This document shows positions 25,925 through 35,600 of a DNA stretch of 64,000 nucleotides, piece after piece. The position numbers and the translations under genes were made by a program. The stretch is from Zoogloea sp041914405 (GTDB lineage Bacteria; Pseudomonadota; Gammaproteobacteria; Burkholderiales; Rhodocyclaceae), in assembly GCF_041914405.1 (NCBI RefSeq), contig NZ_JAYSDK010000018.1, positions 1-64,000 on the forward strand, in the 5' to 3' direction. Numbering within the stretch: the first letter of the stretch is position 1; every line of letters starts with the position of its first letter. The notes beneath the pieces were generated by a model that made no database searches, was not told the DNA's origin, and was given only the letters and a program-made list of their open reading frames with translations.

Positions 25925-26706
25925 GCCGTGCCGATCGCTTTACCGACAAGGTCGTCATCGTCACCGGCGCGGCCCAGGGCATCGGCCGCGGCGTGGCCCT
26001 GAACGTAGCCGCCGAGGGCGGCCTGGTACTGGCGGTGGATCGCTCGCCGCTCGTTGAAGAAGTCGTTGCCGAGATCACCCAGGCCGGCGGCAAGGCGGCG
26101 GCCTTCCAGGCCGACCTGGAAACCTTCGCCGGCGCCGAGTCGGTGGTGGCCGAGGCGCTGGCCCGTTTTGGGCGCGTCGATGTGCTGATCAACAACGTCG
26201 GCGGCACGATCTGGGCCAAGCCCTTCGAGCATTACGAAGAGGCGCAGATCGAGGCGGAGATCCGCCGCTCCCTGTTCCCGACCCTGTGGTGCTGCCGCGC
26301 CGTGCTGCCGCCGATGCTGGCGCAGAAGAAGGGCGTCATCGTCAATGTGTCGTCCATCGCCACCCGTGGCGTCCATCGCGTGCCGTATTCGGCCGCGAAG
26401 GGCGGCGTCAATGCGCTGACCGCCTCCATCGCCATGGAGCACACCAAGGACGGCATCCGCATCAACGCCACCGCGCCCGGCGGCACCGAGGCGCCGCCAC
26501 GCCGCATCCCGCGCAATCAGGCCCAGCCGACCGAGCAGGAGCAGGCCTGGTACCAGGGCGTCATCGACCAGACCATCGATTCGAGCCTGATGCACCGCTA
26601 CGGCACGATCGACGAGCAGGTGGCCCCGATCCTCTTCCTGGCTTCTGACGAGTCCTCCTACATCACCGGCTCGATCGTGCCGGTCGGTGGCGGCGACCTC
26701 GGCTGA
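25921..26706 (+). CDS. benD: benzoate cis-dihydrodiol dehydrogenase
   Basis: Short-chain dehydrogenase of 261 residues that oxidises and decarboxylates the benzoate cis-diol to catechol with NAD. Seen: TGAAQGIGRG near residue 17, NNVGG near 91, catalytic VNVSSIATRG with Ser, and YSAAKGG with Tyr and Lys near 157-161. The ATG overlaps the benC stop (ATGA), giving translational coupling. The substrate is assigned from position directly after benABC and family resemblance to BenD/XylL. Confidence 0.9.
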   Translation: MSRADRFTDKVVIVTGAAQGIGRGVALNVAAEGGLVLAVDRSPLVEEVVAEITQAGGKAAAFQADLETFAGAESVVAEALARFGRVDVLINNVGGTIWAKPFEHYEEAQIEAEIRRSLFPTLWCCRAVLPPMLAQKKGVIVNVSSIATRGVHRVPYSAAKGGVNALTASIAMEHTKDGIRINATAPGGTEAPPRRIPRNQAQPTEQEQAWYQGVIDQTIDSSLMHRYGTIDEQVAPILFLASDESSYITGSIVPVGGGDLG

Positions 26707-26761
26707 GGCCGTCGGCTTCGTCCCTCCCCATTTTTCATAACAACTAAATAAGCGAGACAAC

Positions 26762-28078
26762 ATGGCACAGATCGACGTACACAAGCTCACCGATCACGCA
26801 CGTTTTGGCGGCTTTCATGGCCTCGTGCTGTTCTGGTGCGCCCTCATCATCATCTTCGACGGCTACGACCTGGCGGTAGCGGGCATTGCGCTGCCGTCGA
26901 TCATGAAGGAAATGGGCGTTTCCCCGACCAACGCTGGCTTCATGGTTAGTTCGGCATTGTTCGGCATGATGTTCGGCGCCATCTTCCTCGGCACCATCGC
27001 CGACAAGATCGGCCGCCGTTGGGCCATCGCGATCTGCATGCTGTTGTTCAGCGTGTTCACGGCCGCTGCCGGCTTCACCTCCGACCCGGTGAGCTTCAGC
27101 ATCACCCGCTTCCTGGCGGGGCTGGGCATCGGCGGCGTGATGCCGAACGTGGTCGCCCAGATGACCGAGTACTCGCCGCGCAAGATGCGCAGCACGCTGG
27201 TGACGCTGATGTTCAGCGGCTACTCGGTGGGCGGCATGCTGGCGGCGCTGCTCGGCAAGGGGTTGATCGAGAGCTACGGCTGGCAGTCGGTGTTCGTTGC
27301 TGCCGGCCTGCCGGTGCTGCTGATCCCGCTGATCCTCAAGTCGCTGCCGGAATCGATGGCCTTCCTGATTAAGCACGGTCGTGCCGAAGAGGTGAAGCGC
27401 ATCCTGCCGCGCATCGAGCCGTCCTACGTGCCGGCCGCCGGTGACGAGTTCATGCTGCCCCACGCTCACCATGCCCATGGCGCGCCGATCGGCAAGCTGT
27501 TCCAGGATGGCCGTGGCTTCAGCACCACGATGTTCTGGGTCGCCTTCTTCATGTGCCTGTTCATGGTGTACGCCCTCAGCTCCTGGCTCGCCAAGCTGAT
27601 GGCCGGTGCCGGCTACAGCCTCGGCTCGGCGCTGACCTTCGTGCTGGTGCTCAACTTCGGCGCGATGATCGGGGCCATCGGTGGCGGCTGGCTGGCCGAC
27701 CGCTTCCACATCAAGTACGTGCTGGTTGGCTTCTACGCGCTGGCGGCGGTGTCGATCACGCTGCTCGGCTACAAGGTTCCGACCGAAGTGCTGTACGTGC
27801 TGGTCGGTCTGGCCGGTGCCTCCACCATCGGCACGCAAATTCTCACCTACGCCTATGTCGGCCAGTACTACCCGATGGCGGTGCGCTCCACCGGCATCGG
27901 CTGGGCGTCCGGCGTCGGCCGCAGCGGCGCGATCCTGGCACCGATTGTTATCGGCACCCTGGTCGGCATGTCTCTCCCGCTGCAACACAACTTCATGGCC
28001 ATCGCGATCCCCGCAGTGATCGCCACCCTGGCCGTTTCGATGATCAACCACGGTCGTTCCGCATCCGCCCATCACTGA
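26762..28078 (+). CDS. benK: benzoate MFS transporter
   Basis: Inner-membrane major facilitator of 438 residues, aromatic acid:H+ symporter group. Seen: segment 1 with the FDGYDLAVAGIALP signature (DGxD motif of aromatic acid carriers), GTIADKIGRRWAI as the loop 2-3 motif, about 12 hydrophobic segments, and a second loop motif GGWLADRFHIKYVLV in the C-half. The ATG at 26762 follows the benD stop by 55 bases. It should import benzoate for the operon; a BenE-type importer and two porins elsewhere in the window would give parallel uptake routes. Confidence 0.88.
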   Translation: MAQIDVHKLTDHARFGGFHGLVLFWCALIIIFDGYDLAVAGIALPSIMKEMGVSPTNAGFMVSSALFGMMFGAIFLGTIADKIGRRWAIAICMLLFSVFTAAAGFTSDPVSFSITRFLAGLGIGGVMPNVVAQMTEYSPRKMRSTLVTLMFSGYSVGGMLAALLGKGLIESYGWQSVFVAAGLPVLLIPLILKSLPESMAFLIKHGRAEEVKRILPRIEPSYVPAAGDEFMLPHAHHAHGAPIGKLFQDGRGFSTTMFWVAFFMCLFMVYALSSWLAKLMAGAGYSLGSALTFVLVLNFGAMIGAIGGGWLADRFHIKYVLVGFYALAAVSITLLGYKVPTEVLYVLVGLAGASTIGTQILTYAYVGQYYPMAVRSTGIGWASGVGRSGAILAPIVIGTLVGMSLPLQHNFMAIAIPAVIATLAVSMINHGRSASAHH

Positions 28079-28123
28079 GCGGAGCAGGGCCGAACCGACA
28101 TATCCAACCAGGAGATAAATCAA

Positions 28124-29071
28124 ATGGCAATTACCGGCGTATTGCGCCCCGGCCACATTTCCCTGCGTGTGCTTGAGCTGGAACCCGCGCTCAAGCACTA
28201 CAAGGACGTGCTGGGGCTGATCGAAGTGGAGCGCGATGCCCAAGGCCGCGTGTTCCTCAAGGCGTGGGACGAACACGACCACCACAGCATCGTGCTGCGC
28301 GAGGCGGACAACGCGGGCATGGACTACATGGGCTGGAAGGTCGACTCCGTCGAGACCCTCCACAAGCTGGCTGCCGACCTGGAAGCCTGCGGCCTGTGCT
28401 CCGACCTCGGCTGGATCGAGGCGGGCGAGCACCCCAAGACCGGCAAGCGCTTCCGCTTCACGGTGCCCACCGGCCACGTGATGGAGCTGTTCGCCGAGAA
28501 GGAACAAATCGGCAACAACTGCGGCACCGATGGCCCGGACGTCAACCCGAACCCGTGGCCGGACGGCCTGGTCGGCATCTCCCCGTCGCGCTTCGACCAT
28601 TGCTTGCTGTATGGCGATGACCTTGATGGCTCGGTGAAGGTCTTCACCGAGGTACTCGGCTTCTACATCACCGAGAAGGTGGTGCTGAAGAACCAGCCGG
28701 AGTTCATGATCGGCACCTTCCTGACCTGCGCCAACAAGGCCCACGACGTGGCCTTCATCCGCCAGCCGGTGAAGGGCAAGCTGCACCACGTGTCCTTCGA
28801 GCTGGGCAGCTGGGAGAAGGTACTGCACGCCGGTGATGTGCTGTCCCGCACCCACACCTCGATCGACATCGGGCCGACCCGCCACGGCATCACCCGCGGC
28901 GAGACGATCTACTTCTTCGACCCGTCCGGCAACCGCAACGAGGTGTTCTCCGGCGGCTACATCGCCTATCCGGACAAGCCTGTCATCACGTGGTACGACG
29001 AAACCCTCGGGCCTGCGATCTTCTATCACGACCGCAAGCTCAACGAGGCTTTCCTGAGCGTGTTCACCTGA
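28124..29071 (+). CDS. xylE: catechol 2,3-dioxygenase
   Basis: Extradiol ring-cleavage enzyme of 315 residues that opens catechol next to the hydroxyls to give yellow 2-hydroxymuconic semialdehyde. The two-domain vicinal-oxygen-chelate fold is visible; iron ligands are His159 (SRFDHCLLYGDD), His221 or His222 (KLHHVSFEL) and Glu273 (FFDPSGNRNEVFSGG). It resembles the XylE/DmpB group. The ATG at 28124 follows AGGAG. Placement after benABCDK means benzoate is routed to meta rather than ortho cleavage. A separate small ferredoxin for reactivation (XylT type) was not found. Confidence 0.93.
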   Translation: MAITGVLRPGHISLRVLELEPALKHYKDVLGLIEVERDAQGRVFLKAWDEHDHHSIVLREADNAGMDYMGWKVDSVETLHKLAADLEACGLCSDLGWIEAGEHPKTGKRFRFTVPTGHVMELFAEKEQIGNNCGTDGPDVNPNPWPDGLVGISPSRFDHCLLYGDDLDGSVKVFTEVLGFYITEKVVLKNQPEFMIGTFLTCANKAHDVAFIRQPVKGKLHHVSFELGSWEKVLHAGDVLSRTHTSIDIGPTRHGITRGETIYFFDPSGNRNEVFSGGYIAYPDKPVITWYDETLGPAIFYHDRKLNEAFLSVFT

Positions 29072-29088
29072 TTCTTGCAGCATCCACG

Positions 29089-29110
29089 GCGACGCCCGCA
29101 AGGGCGTCGC
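29089..29110. terminator. hairpin after xylE
   Basis: GCGACGCCC and GGGCGTCGC form a 9-base perfect stem around a GCAA loop, 17 bases past the xylE stop. No T run follows. It may partly end transcription or protect the upstream message. Confidence 0.5.
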
Positions 29111-29139
29111 AATGGGACAACTACCGAATAAAAAAATAT

Positions 29140-29160
29140 CGAGATTTTAATTAAATCTCG
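29140..29160. repeat. AT-rich palindrome upstream of xylG
   Basis: CGAGATTT and AAATCTCG form a perfect 8-base inverted repeat around TAATT, within the 238-base xylE-xylG gap and about 150 bases before xylG. It could be an operator for a second promoter or a weak hairpin. The rest of the gap shows no gene. Confidence 0.4.
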
Positions 29161-29309
29161 CTAAACTAGATTCAGTCGATCGACCGAGGCCGAGAACAGC
29201 GCCCCCGCCGAGCGATCAATCCGGAAGAAGTGTCCAGCTCCCGTCGGGCCGTGCCCGCCCAGGTGCCGTGACCAGCCGGGCCTACGAGACCTCAGACAGT
29301 GAGAAAGAC

Positions 29310-30770
29310 ATGAAAGAATTCAAGAACTTCATCAACGGCGAGTACGTCACCAACGTCAGCGGCAAGACCTACGAAAACCGCAACCCGGTGGACAACTCCC
29401 TGATCGGCTTGGTCCATGAGGCCGGCAAGGCTGAAGTGGATGCCGCCGTGGCCGCCGCGAAGGCCGCGCTGCACGGCCCCTGGGGCAAGCTGTCGGTGGT
29501 CGAGCGCTGCAAGATGCTCGATGGCATCGTCGCCGAGATCAACAACCGCTTCGATGACTTCCTTCAGGCCGAAATCGCCGACACCGGCAAGCCGGCCCAC
29601 TTGGCGTCCCACATTGATATTCCCCGCGGCGCGGCCAACTTCCAGATCTTCACCGACACCATCAAGAACGTCTCTACCGAGTCCTTCGAGATGCGCACCC
29701 CCGATGGCAAGACCGCGCGCAGCTACGGCGTGCGCACGCCGCGCGGCGTGATCGCGGTGATCAGCCCGTGGAACCTGCCGCTGCTGCTGATGACCTGGAA
29801 GGTTGGCCCGGCGCTGGCCTGCGGCAACACCGTGGTCGTCAAGCCCTCCGAGGTCACCCCGGCCACCGCGACCCTGCTCGGCGAAGTGATGAACAAGGTC
29901 GGCGTGCCCGCCGGTGTGTACAACGTGGTCAACGGCTATGGCGTGGATTCCGCTGGCGCGTTGCTGACCGCCCATCCCGACGTGGACGGCATCACCTTCA
30001 CCGGCGAGACCAAGACCGGCACCGCCATCATGAAGGCCGGCGCTGATGGCATCCGCCCGGTGTCCCTGGAGCTGGGCGGAAAGAACGCCGCCGTGGTGTT
30101 CGCCGACTGCGACTTCGAGAACGCGGTCAATACCGTCACCCGTTCGGTCTTCGAGAACTGTGGCCAGGTCTGCCTGGGCACCGAGCGCGTGTATGTCGAG
30201 CGCCCGATTTTCGACAAATTTGTGAATGCACTGAAGGCCAAGGCCGAGGCCATGAAGCCGGGTCTTCCCTTCGATCCGGATACCAAGATCGGCCCCCTGG
30301 TCAGCAAGGTGCACCAGAAGAAGGTGCTGTCCTACTACGAGAAGGCCAAGGCCGAAGGCGCTACCATCGTCACCGGCGGTGGCGTGCCCAACATGCCGGA
30401 CGCGCTGAAGGACGGCTGCTGGGTCGAGCCGACCATCTGGACTGGCCTGCCGGAAACCGCCTCCGTCGTGCGTGAGGAGATCTTCGGACCGTGCTGCCAC
30501 ATTCAGCCCTTCGACACCGAAGAAGAAGCGGTGCGTATGGCCAACGACACCAAGTACGGTCTCGCTACCTCCATCTACACCCAGGACATCAGCCGCGCCA
30601 GCCGCCTGGCCACGCAGATCGAAGTCGGTCTGTGCTGGATCAACAGCTGGTTCCTGCGTGACCTGCGCACGCCTTTCGGTGGCTCCAAGCAGTCCGGCAT
30701 CGGCCGTGAAGGCGGCCTGCACTCGCTGGAGTTCTACACCGAGCTGCGCAACGTGATGATCAAGTACTGA
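29310..30770 (+). CDS. xylG: 2-hydroxymuconic semialdehyde dehydrogenase
   Basis: NAD-dependent aldehyde dehydrogenase of 486 residues in the oxalocrotonate branch of the meta pathway: 2-hydroxymuconic semialdehyde to 2-hydroxymuconate. Seen: KNFINGEYV at the N-terminus, PWNLPLLLMTWKVGPALACG near 149, GFTFTGET-type segment, catalytic Glu in SLELGGKNAAVVF and catalytic Cys in ENCGQVCLGTERV. The ATG at 29310 gives the length typical of XylG; an upstream in-frame ATG at 29268 would add 14 unlike residues. Confidence 0.92.
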   Translation: MKEFKNFINGEYVTNVSGKTYENRNPVDNSLIGLVHEAGKAEVDAAVAAAKAALHGPWGKLSVVERCKMLDGIVAEINNRFDDFLQAEIADTGKPAHLASHIDIPRGAANFQIFTDTIKNVSTESFEMRTPDGKTARSYGVRTPRGVIAVISPWNLPLLLMTWKVGPALACGNTVVVKPSEVTPATATLLGEVMNKVGVPAGVYNVVNGYGVDSAGALLTAHPDVDGITFTGETKTGTAIMKAGADGIRPVSLELGGKNAAVVFADCDFENAVNTVTRSVFENCGQVCLGTERVYVERPIFDKFVNALKAKAEAMKPGLPFDPDTKIGPLVSKVHQKKVLSYYEKAKAEGATIVTGGGVPNMPDALKDGCWVEPTIWTGLPETASVVREEIFGPCCHIQPFDTEEEAVRMANDTKYGLATSIYTQDISRASRLATQIEVGLCWINSWFLRDLRTPFGGSKQSGIGREGGLHSLEFYTELRNVMIKY

Positions 30771-30876
30771 CCTGACTCCGCTCCCACGGCGCACTGTCCC
30801 CATGGTGCGCCCGCCGGCCCTGGCTCCCTCCCTCTGGGGCCGGCACCTACACCTAACAGACTGACGGAAGCCTTCC

Positions 30877-31659
30877 ATGAATCAGAACAAGATCGAGCAA
30901 TACGGTGACGAGCTCTACAACGCGCTGATCACCCGCACCGCGGTGGACCCGCTGACCGACCGCGAACCCGAGATCACCATCGAAGACGCCTACAAGATCC
31001 AGCTGCGCATGATCCAGCGTCGCCTGGACGCCGGCGAGACCATCATCGGCAAGAAAATCGGCGTCACCAGCAAGGTGGTGATGGACATGCTCAAGGTGAA
31101 TCAGCCGGACTTCGGCCAGATGACCTCCGGCATGATCTACAACGAGGGCGAAGCGATCCCCGTTGATTCCATGATCGCCCCCAAGGCCGAAGCCGAAGTG
31201 GCCTTCATCCTCAAGCGCGACCTGCAGGGCCCCGGCGTTACCGCGGCCGACGTGCTGCGCGCCACCGAATGCGTGGTGCCGTGCTTCGAAATCGTCGATT
31301 CCCGCATCCGCGACTGGAAGATCAAGATCCAGGACACCGTCGCCGACAATGCCTCCTGCGGCGTGCTGGTGCTCGGCGGCGTGCGCAAGAGCCCGCGTGA
31401 CCTCGACCTGGCGCTGGCCGGCATGGTCCTCGAGAAGAATGGCGAGATCATCAGCACCTCCACCGGCGCTGCCGTGCAGGGCTCTCCGGTCAATGCCGTG
31501 GTGTGGCTGGCCAACACCCTTGGCCGCCTGGGCATCGCCCTGAAGGCCGGCGAGGTGATCCTGTCCGGCTCCCAATCCCCGCTCGTCCCGGTCAAGGCCG
31601 GCGACAGCCTCACCTGCAGCGTCGGCGGCCTGGGCGGCACGTCGGTGCGCTTCATCTGA
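30877..31659 (+). CDS. xylJ: 2-oxopent-4-enoate hydratase
   Basis: Metal-dependent hydratase of 260 residues that adds water to 2-oxopent-4-enoate, giving 4-hydroxy-2-oxovalerate. The sequence follows XylJ/DmpE: YGDELYNALITRTAVDPLT, GKKIGVTSKVVMDML near residue 50, QPDFGQMTSGMIYN, AEAEVAFILKRDLQGPGV, and CFEIVDSRIRDWKIKIQDTVADN near 135. The ATG is at 30877. The paired decarboxylase gene starts 19 bases downstream; these two enzymes act as a complex in known pathways. Confidence 0.92.
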   Translation: MNQNKIEQYGDELYNALITRTAVDPLTDREPEITIEDAYKIQLRMIQRRLDAGETIIGKKIGVTSKVVMDMLKVNQPDFGQMTSGMIYNEGEAIPVDSMIAPKAEAEVAFILKRDLQGPGVTAADVLRATECVVPCFEIVDSRIRDWKIKIQDTVADNASCGVLVLGGVRKSPRDLDLALAGMVLEKNGEIISTSTGAAVQGSPVNAVVWLANTLGRLGIALKAGEVILSGSQSPLVPVKAGDSLTCSVGGLGGTSVRFI

Positions 31660-31678
31660 TTCCAGCAAGGGCATTCCC

Positions 31679-32467
31679 ATGAAACTCGATCAAGCCACCA
31701 TCCTCTCCCTCGCCGAGCACCTGGAAAGCGCCGAGCTGCAGGCACGTGACGTCACCAAGATCACCGACGACCATCCGGACATGGACTGGGACGACGCCTA
31801 CGCGATCCAGGACGAAATCCGCCGCCGCAAGGAAGCCCGCGGCAACAAGGTGGCCGGTCTCAAGTGCGGCCTCACGTCCTTCGCCAAGATGAAGCAGATG
31901 GGCGTCGACGTGCCGGTGTTCGGCTTCGTCGCCGACTACATGGCCCGCCCGGACGGCGGCGACATCAAGCACAGCGAGCTGATCCACCCGAAGGTCGAAG
32001 CCGAGATCTGCATCGTCACCAAGGCTCCGCTGAAGGGTCCCGGCTGCCACGTGGGCGCCGTGATGGCAGCGGTGGACTTCGTGCTGCCGGCAGTGGAAGT
32101 CATCGACTCCCGCTACCGCGACTTCAAGTTCGACCTGAAGAGCGTCATCGCCGACAACACTTCGTCGGCCCGCTTCGTGGTCGGCAACACCATGCGCGAC
32201 CTTGAAGGCCTGGACCTGCGCACCCTCGGCGTGGTCATGGAAATCAACGGCGAGATCAAGGCGATGGCCGCCGGCGCGGCCGTTCTCGGCCACCCGCTGA
32301 CCGCCGTCGCGATGCTCGCCAACCACCTGGGCGCCCGCGGCCAGGAGATCCCGGCTGGCACCTTCATCATGACCGGCGGCGTCACCGAAGCCATCGCGGT
32401 GAATCCGGGCGACCACGTGAACGTGCGCTTCCAGGATCTCGGCTCCGTCTCGATGCGCTTCGTCTAA
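31679..32467 (+). CDS. xylI: 4-oxalocrotonate decarboxylase
   Basis: Metal-dependent decarboxylase of 262 residues, homologous to the hydratase before it, that converts 2-oxohex-3-enedioate (4-oxalocrotonate) to 2-oxopent-4-enoate. It matches XylI/DmpH: IRRRKEARGNKVAGLKCGLT near 42, MKQMGVDVPVFGFVADYM, ELIHPKVEAEICIVTKAPLKGPGC, and VIDSRYRDFKFDLKSVIADN near 141. It is the last recognised pathway gene of the operon and is followed by a 22-base perfect palindrome. No tautomerase, aldolase or acylating acetaldehyde dehydrogenase follows. Confidence 0.92.
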   Translation: MKLDQATILSLAEHLESAELQARDVTKITDDHPDMDWDDAYAIQDEIRRRKEARGNKVAGLKCGLTSFAKMKQMGVDVPVFGFVADYMARPDGGDIKHSELIHPKVEAEICIVTKAPLKGPGCHVGAVMAAVDFVLPAVEVIDSRYRDFKFDLKSVIADNTSSARFVVGNTMRDLEGLDLRTLGVVMEINGEIKAMAAGAAVLGHPLTAVAMLANHLGARGQEIPAGTFIMTGGVTEAIAVNPGDHVNVRFQDLGSVSMRFV

Positions 32468-32475
32468 AGCACGGC

Positions 32476-32497
32476 CCGGCGGACTCGAGTCCGCCGG
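32476..32497. terminator. perfect palindrome after xylI
   Basis: A 22-base perfect palindrome centred on CTCGAG begins 9 bases after the xylI stop. It can form a very stable GC stem, probably the end of the ben-xyl transcript, though no T run follows. Confidence 0.55.
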
Positions 32498-32625
32498 CCG
32501 CGAATCTCGCCCCGAATCCCGGCCTGCGCCGACGCCTGGCGACGCTCCCCGCGAGCGTGGCCGGGACTCGCTCGGCCTGCAGTACCGGTTGGAGGAGGGT
32601 GGGGCGACCGGAAGAGGACTTTTCC

Positions 32626-35600
32626 ATGTCATCCAAGCAAGACCTTTCGAACATCTTCACGCAGGAACAGGGCAGCATCAATCTGGGCGGTATCGACGCG
32701 CTGGTGCGTCTCAGCCTGGACCAAGTGCGCACAGACGCCCGTCGCGGCCTCAAGACCGGCATGTTCATCTCGGGCTACCGCGGTTCGCCGGTCGGCATGC
32801 TCGACGCCGCGCTGATCAAGCAGCAGAAGCTGCTCCTCGAGAACCACATCCATTTCGTCGACGGACTCAATGAGGACCTGGCCGCCACCGCCGTGTGGGG
32901 CACGCAGATGATGCACACCGTCGGCAAGCCCAAGTTCGATGGCGTGACCGGCATGTGGTACGGCAAGGCGCCGGGTGTGGACCGCAGCGGCGATGCGCTG
33001 AAGCACGCCAACTACACGGGCATCGGCAAGAACGGCGGCGTGCTGGCGATTGCCGGTGACGATCCGAGCTGCAAGAGCTCGTCCCTGTGCAGCCAGTCGG
33101 AGCCGATGCTCTACCACGTGGGCATCCCGTCCCTGTTCCCCGGCAACGTGCAGGAGATCCTCGACCTGGGTCTGCACGGTTACAACATGTCCCGCCTGTC
33201 CGGCCTGTGGATCGGCATGAAGATCGTCACCAACGTGGCGGACGGCAGCGGCACGGCCAATGTGGACCCGGCGCGCCTCAACTTCGTGACGCCGGATCTC
33301 AACTTCGACGGCAAGCCCTTCTTCCCCAACATGAACCTGGGGATGAACGTGCGCGTCGAGGCGCTGGAGATGGAACAGTCCTTGTACACCCGGCGCCTTG
33401 AAGTGGCGCGTCGCTACGCCCGCGCCAACAAGCTCAACAACATCGTCTTCGAGAACAAGGACGCCTGGCTCGGCATCGTCACCGCCGGCAAGACCTACAA
33501 CGACGTGCGCCAGGCCTTCCTCGAGATGGGCCTGGACGACGAGGCGCTGCGCCGCTACGGCATCCGCATCCTCAAGATGGGCATGCTGTTCCCGATGGAA
33601 CCGACCATCGTGCGCGAGTTCGCCGAGGGGCTGGAAGAGATCTTCGTCATCGAGGAAAAGCGTCCCTTCCTCGAGATGTTCGCCAAGGAAGTGCTCTACG
33701 GCCGTGCCAACGCGCCGCGCATCGTCGGCAAGTTCGACGACGAGGGCAAGGAGCTGCTGCCGCACTACGGCGAGTTCGAGTCCGACGTGATCGCCCGTGC
33801 GCTGCTCAAGCGCCTGTCGCGCAAGGCCCGTGTCGAATCGGCCGAGGCCTGGATCAAGCGTCTCGACGAGATCCATGCGCGCAACAAGCTGCCGACCATG
33901 AACCGTACCGCCTGGTACTGCTCCGGCTGCCCGCACAACAGCTCGACCGTCGCGCCGGAAGGCAGCATCGTGTCGGCTGGCATCGGCTGCCACACGATGG
34001 CCATGTGGATGGACCGCAACGTGGTGATGGGCACCCACATGGGCGGCGAAGGCGCCCAGTGGATCGGCATGGCGCCTTTCACCGACACCCAGCACATCTT
34101 CCAGAACATGGGCGACGGTACCTACGCCCACTCCGGCAGCCTGGCGGTGCGCTACGCGGCCTCCACCGGCGCCAACATCACCTTCAAGCTGCTGGTTAAT
34201 GCGCACACCTCGATGACCGGCGGCCAGGAGATCATGGGCGCCCACCCGGTGGCGGCGATGGTCTCCGACCTGCTCGCCAACGGCGTACGCCGCGTCATCG
34301 TGACGACCGACGACCTGTCCGACTACTCCGGCGTCCAGCTGCCTGGCCACACCGAAGTGTGGCACCGCGACCGCCTCGACGAGGCCCAGCGCGAGCTGGC
34401 CGCCACGCCGGGCACCACCGTGCTGTTGCACGACCAGGAGTGCGCCGCCGAGCTGCGCCGCGCCCGCAGCCGTGGCAAGGCCGCCGAGCCGGCGGAAGTC
34501 ACCATCATCAACGAGCGGGTCTGTGAAGGCTGCGGCGATTGCGGCGAGAAGTCTAACTGCATGAGCGTGGAGCCGGTCGAGACCGAGTTCGGCCGCAAGA
34601 CGCGCATCCACCAGTCGTCCTGCAACAAGGATTTCTCCTGCGTGAAGGGCTTTTGCCCGTCCTTCGTGACGGTCACGCCGAACCCCGAGCCGGCCGCCGG
34701 CGACGCGCCGAAGAAAAAGAAGAAGGGCCGCATTCCGGCCTTGGAGCGGGACATCCCGCAGCCCGAGTTCAAGATCACCGGCGATTTCGGTGTGCACGTG
34801 ATGGGCATCGGCGGCACCGGCTCCGTGACTGTCGTGGCGACCCTCGCCAACGCCGCGCGGATGGAAGGCAAGCACGTGGTCGGCCTCGACCAGACCGGCC
34901 TGGCCCAGAAGGGCGGGGCGGTGATCTCGGACATCAAGGTGAGCGCGCAGCCCTTTGTCGGCGCCAACAAGATCTCCGACGGCAGCGCCGATCTGTATCT
35001 GGGCTTCGACATCCTCAACGCGACGGATCCGAAGAACCTGGACAAGTGCCACCCGGAACGCACCATCGCCATCGTGTCCACCACCGAGACGCCGACCGGC
35101 CACATGGTCTCCGACCGCCATGTACAGTTCCCGGCGGTGACTGGGCTGACTGCCGGCCTCAACCGCGTCACCCGCAAGGCCGACAACGTCTTCCTCGACG
35201 GCCAGGCGCTGGCCGAGGGCCTGTTCGGTGACAGCATGGCGACCAACCTGTTCATGGTTGGCGTGGCCTACCAGGCCGGCACGCTGCCGCTGGCTGCCGA
35301 GTCCATCGAAACGGCGATCCGCCAGTCCGGCGTCGGCGTGGAGATGAGCCTTGCAGCCTTCAAGTGGGGCCGCATGGCGGTGGTGGACCGGGCCTTCGTC
35401 GAGGCCGAGGTCGCCCGCGGCAATGCCCCGGTGATCGCGCTGCGTGCCGTGCCGGCCCTGACGCCGGCAGCCCGCGCCATTCTCGACACGGTAGGGGCCC
35501 AGGGCGAACTCAAGCGCCTGCTGGAGGTACGCATCCCCGAGCTGATCGCCTATCAGGACGAGGCCTATGCCAAGCGCTACGCCGATGTGGTGAAGAAGGT

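Noticed and set aside
26744..29101. A very long open frame (about 785 codons) on the minus strand antisense to benK and xylE.
   Set aside because: It mirrors GC-rich codons of well-supported genes on the other strand, and its product is His/Gly/Val-biased with no domain.
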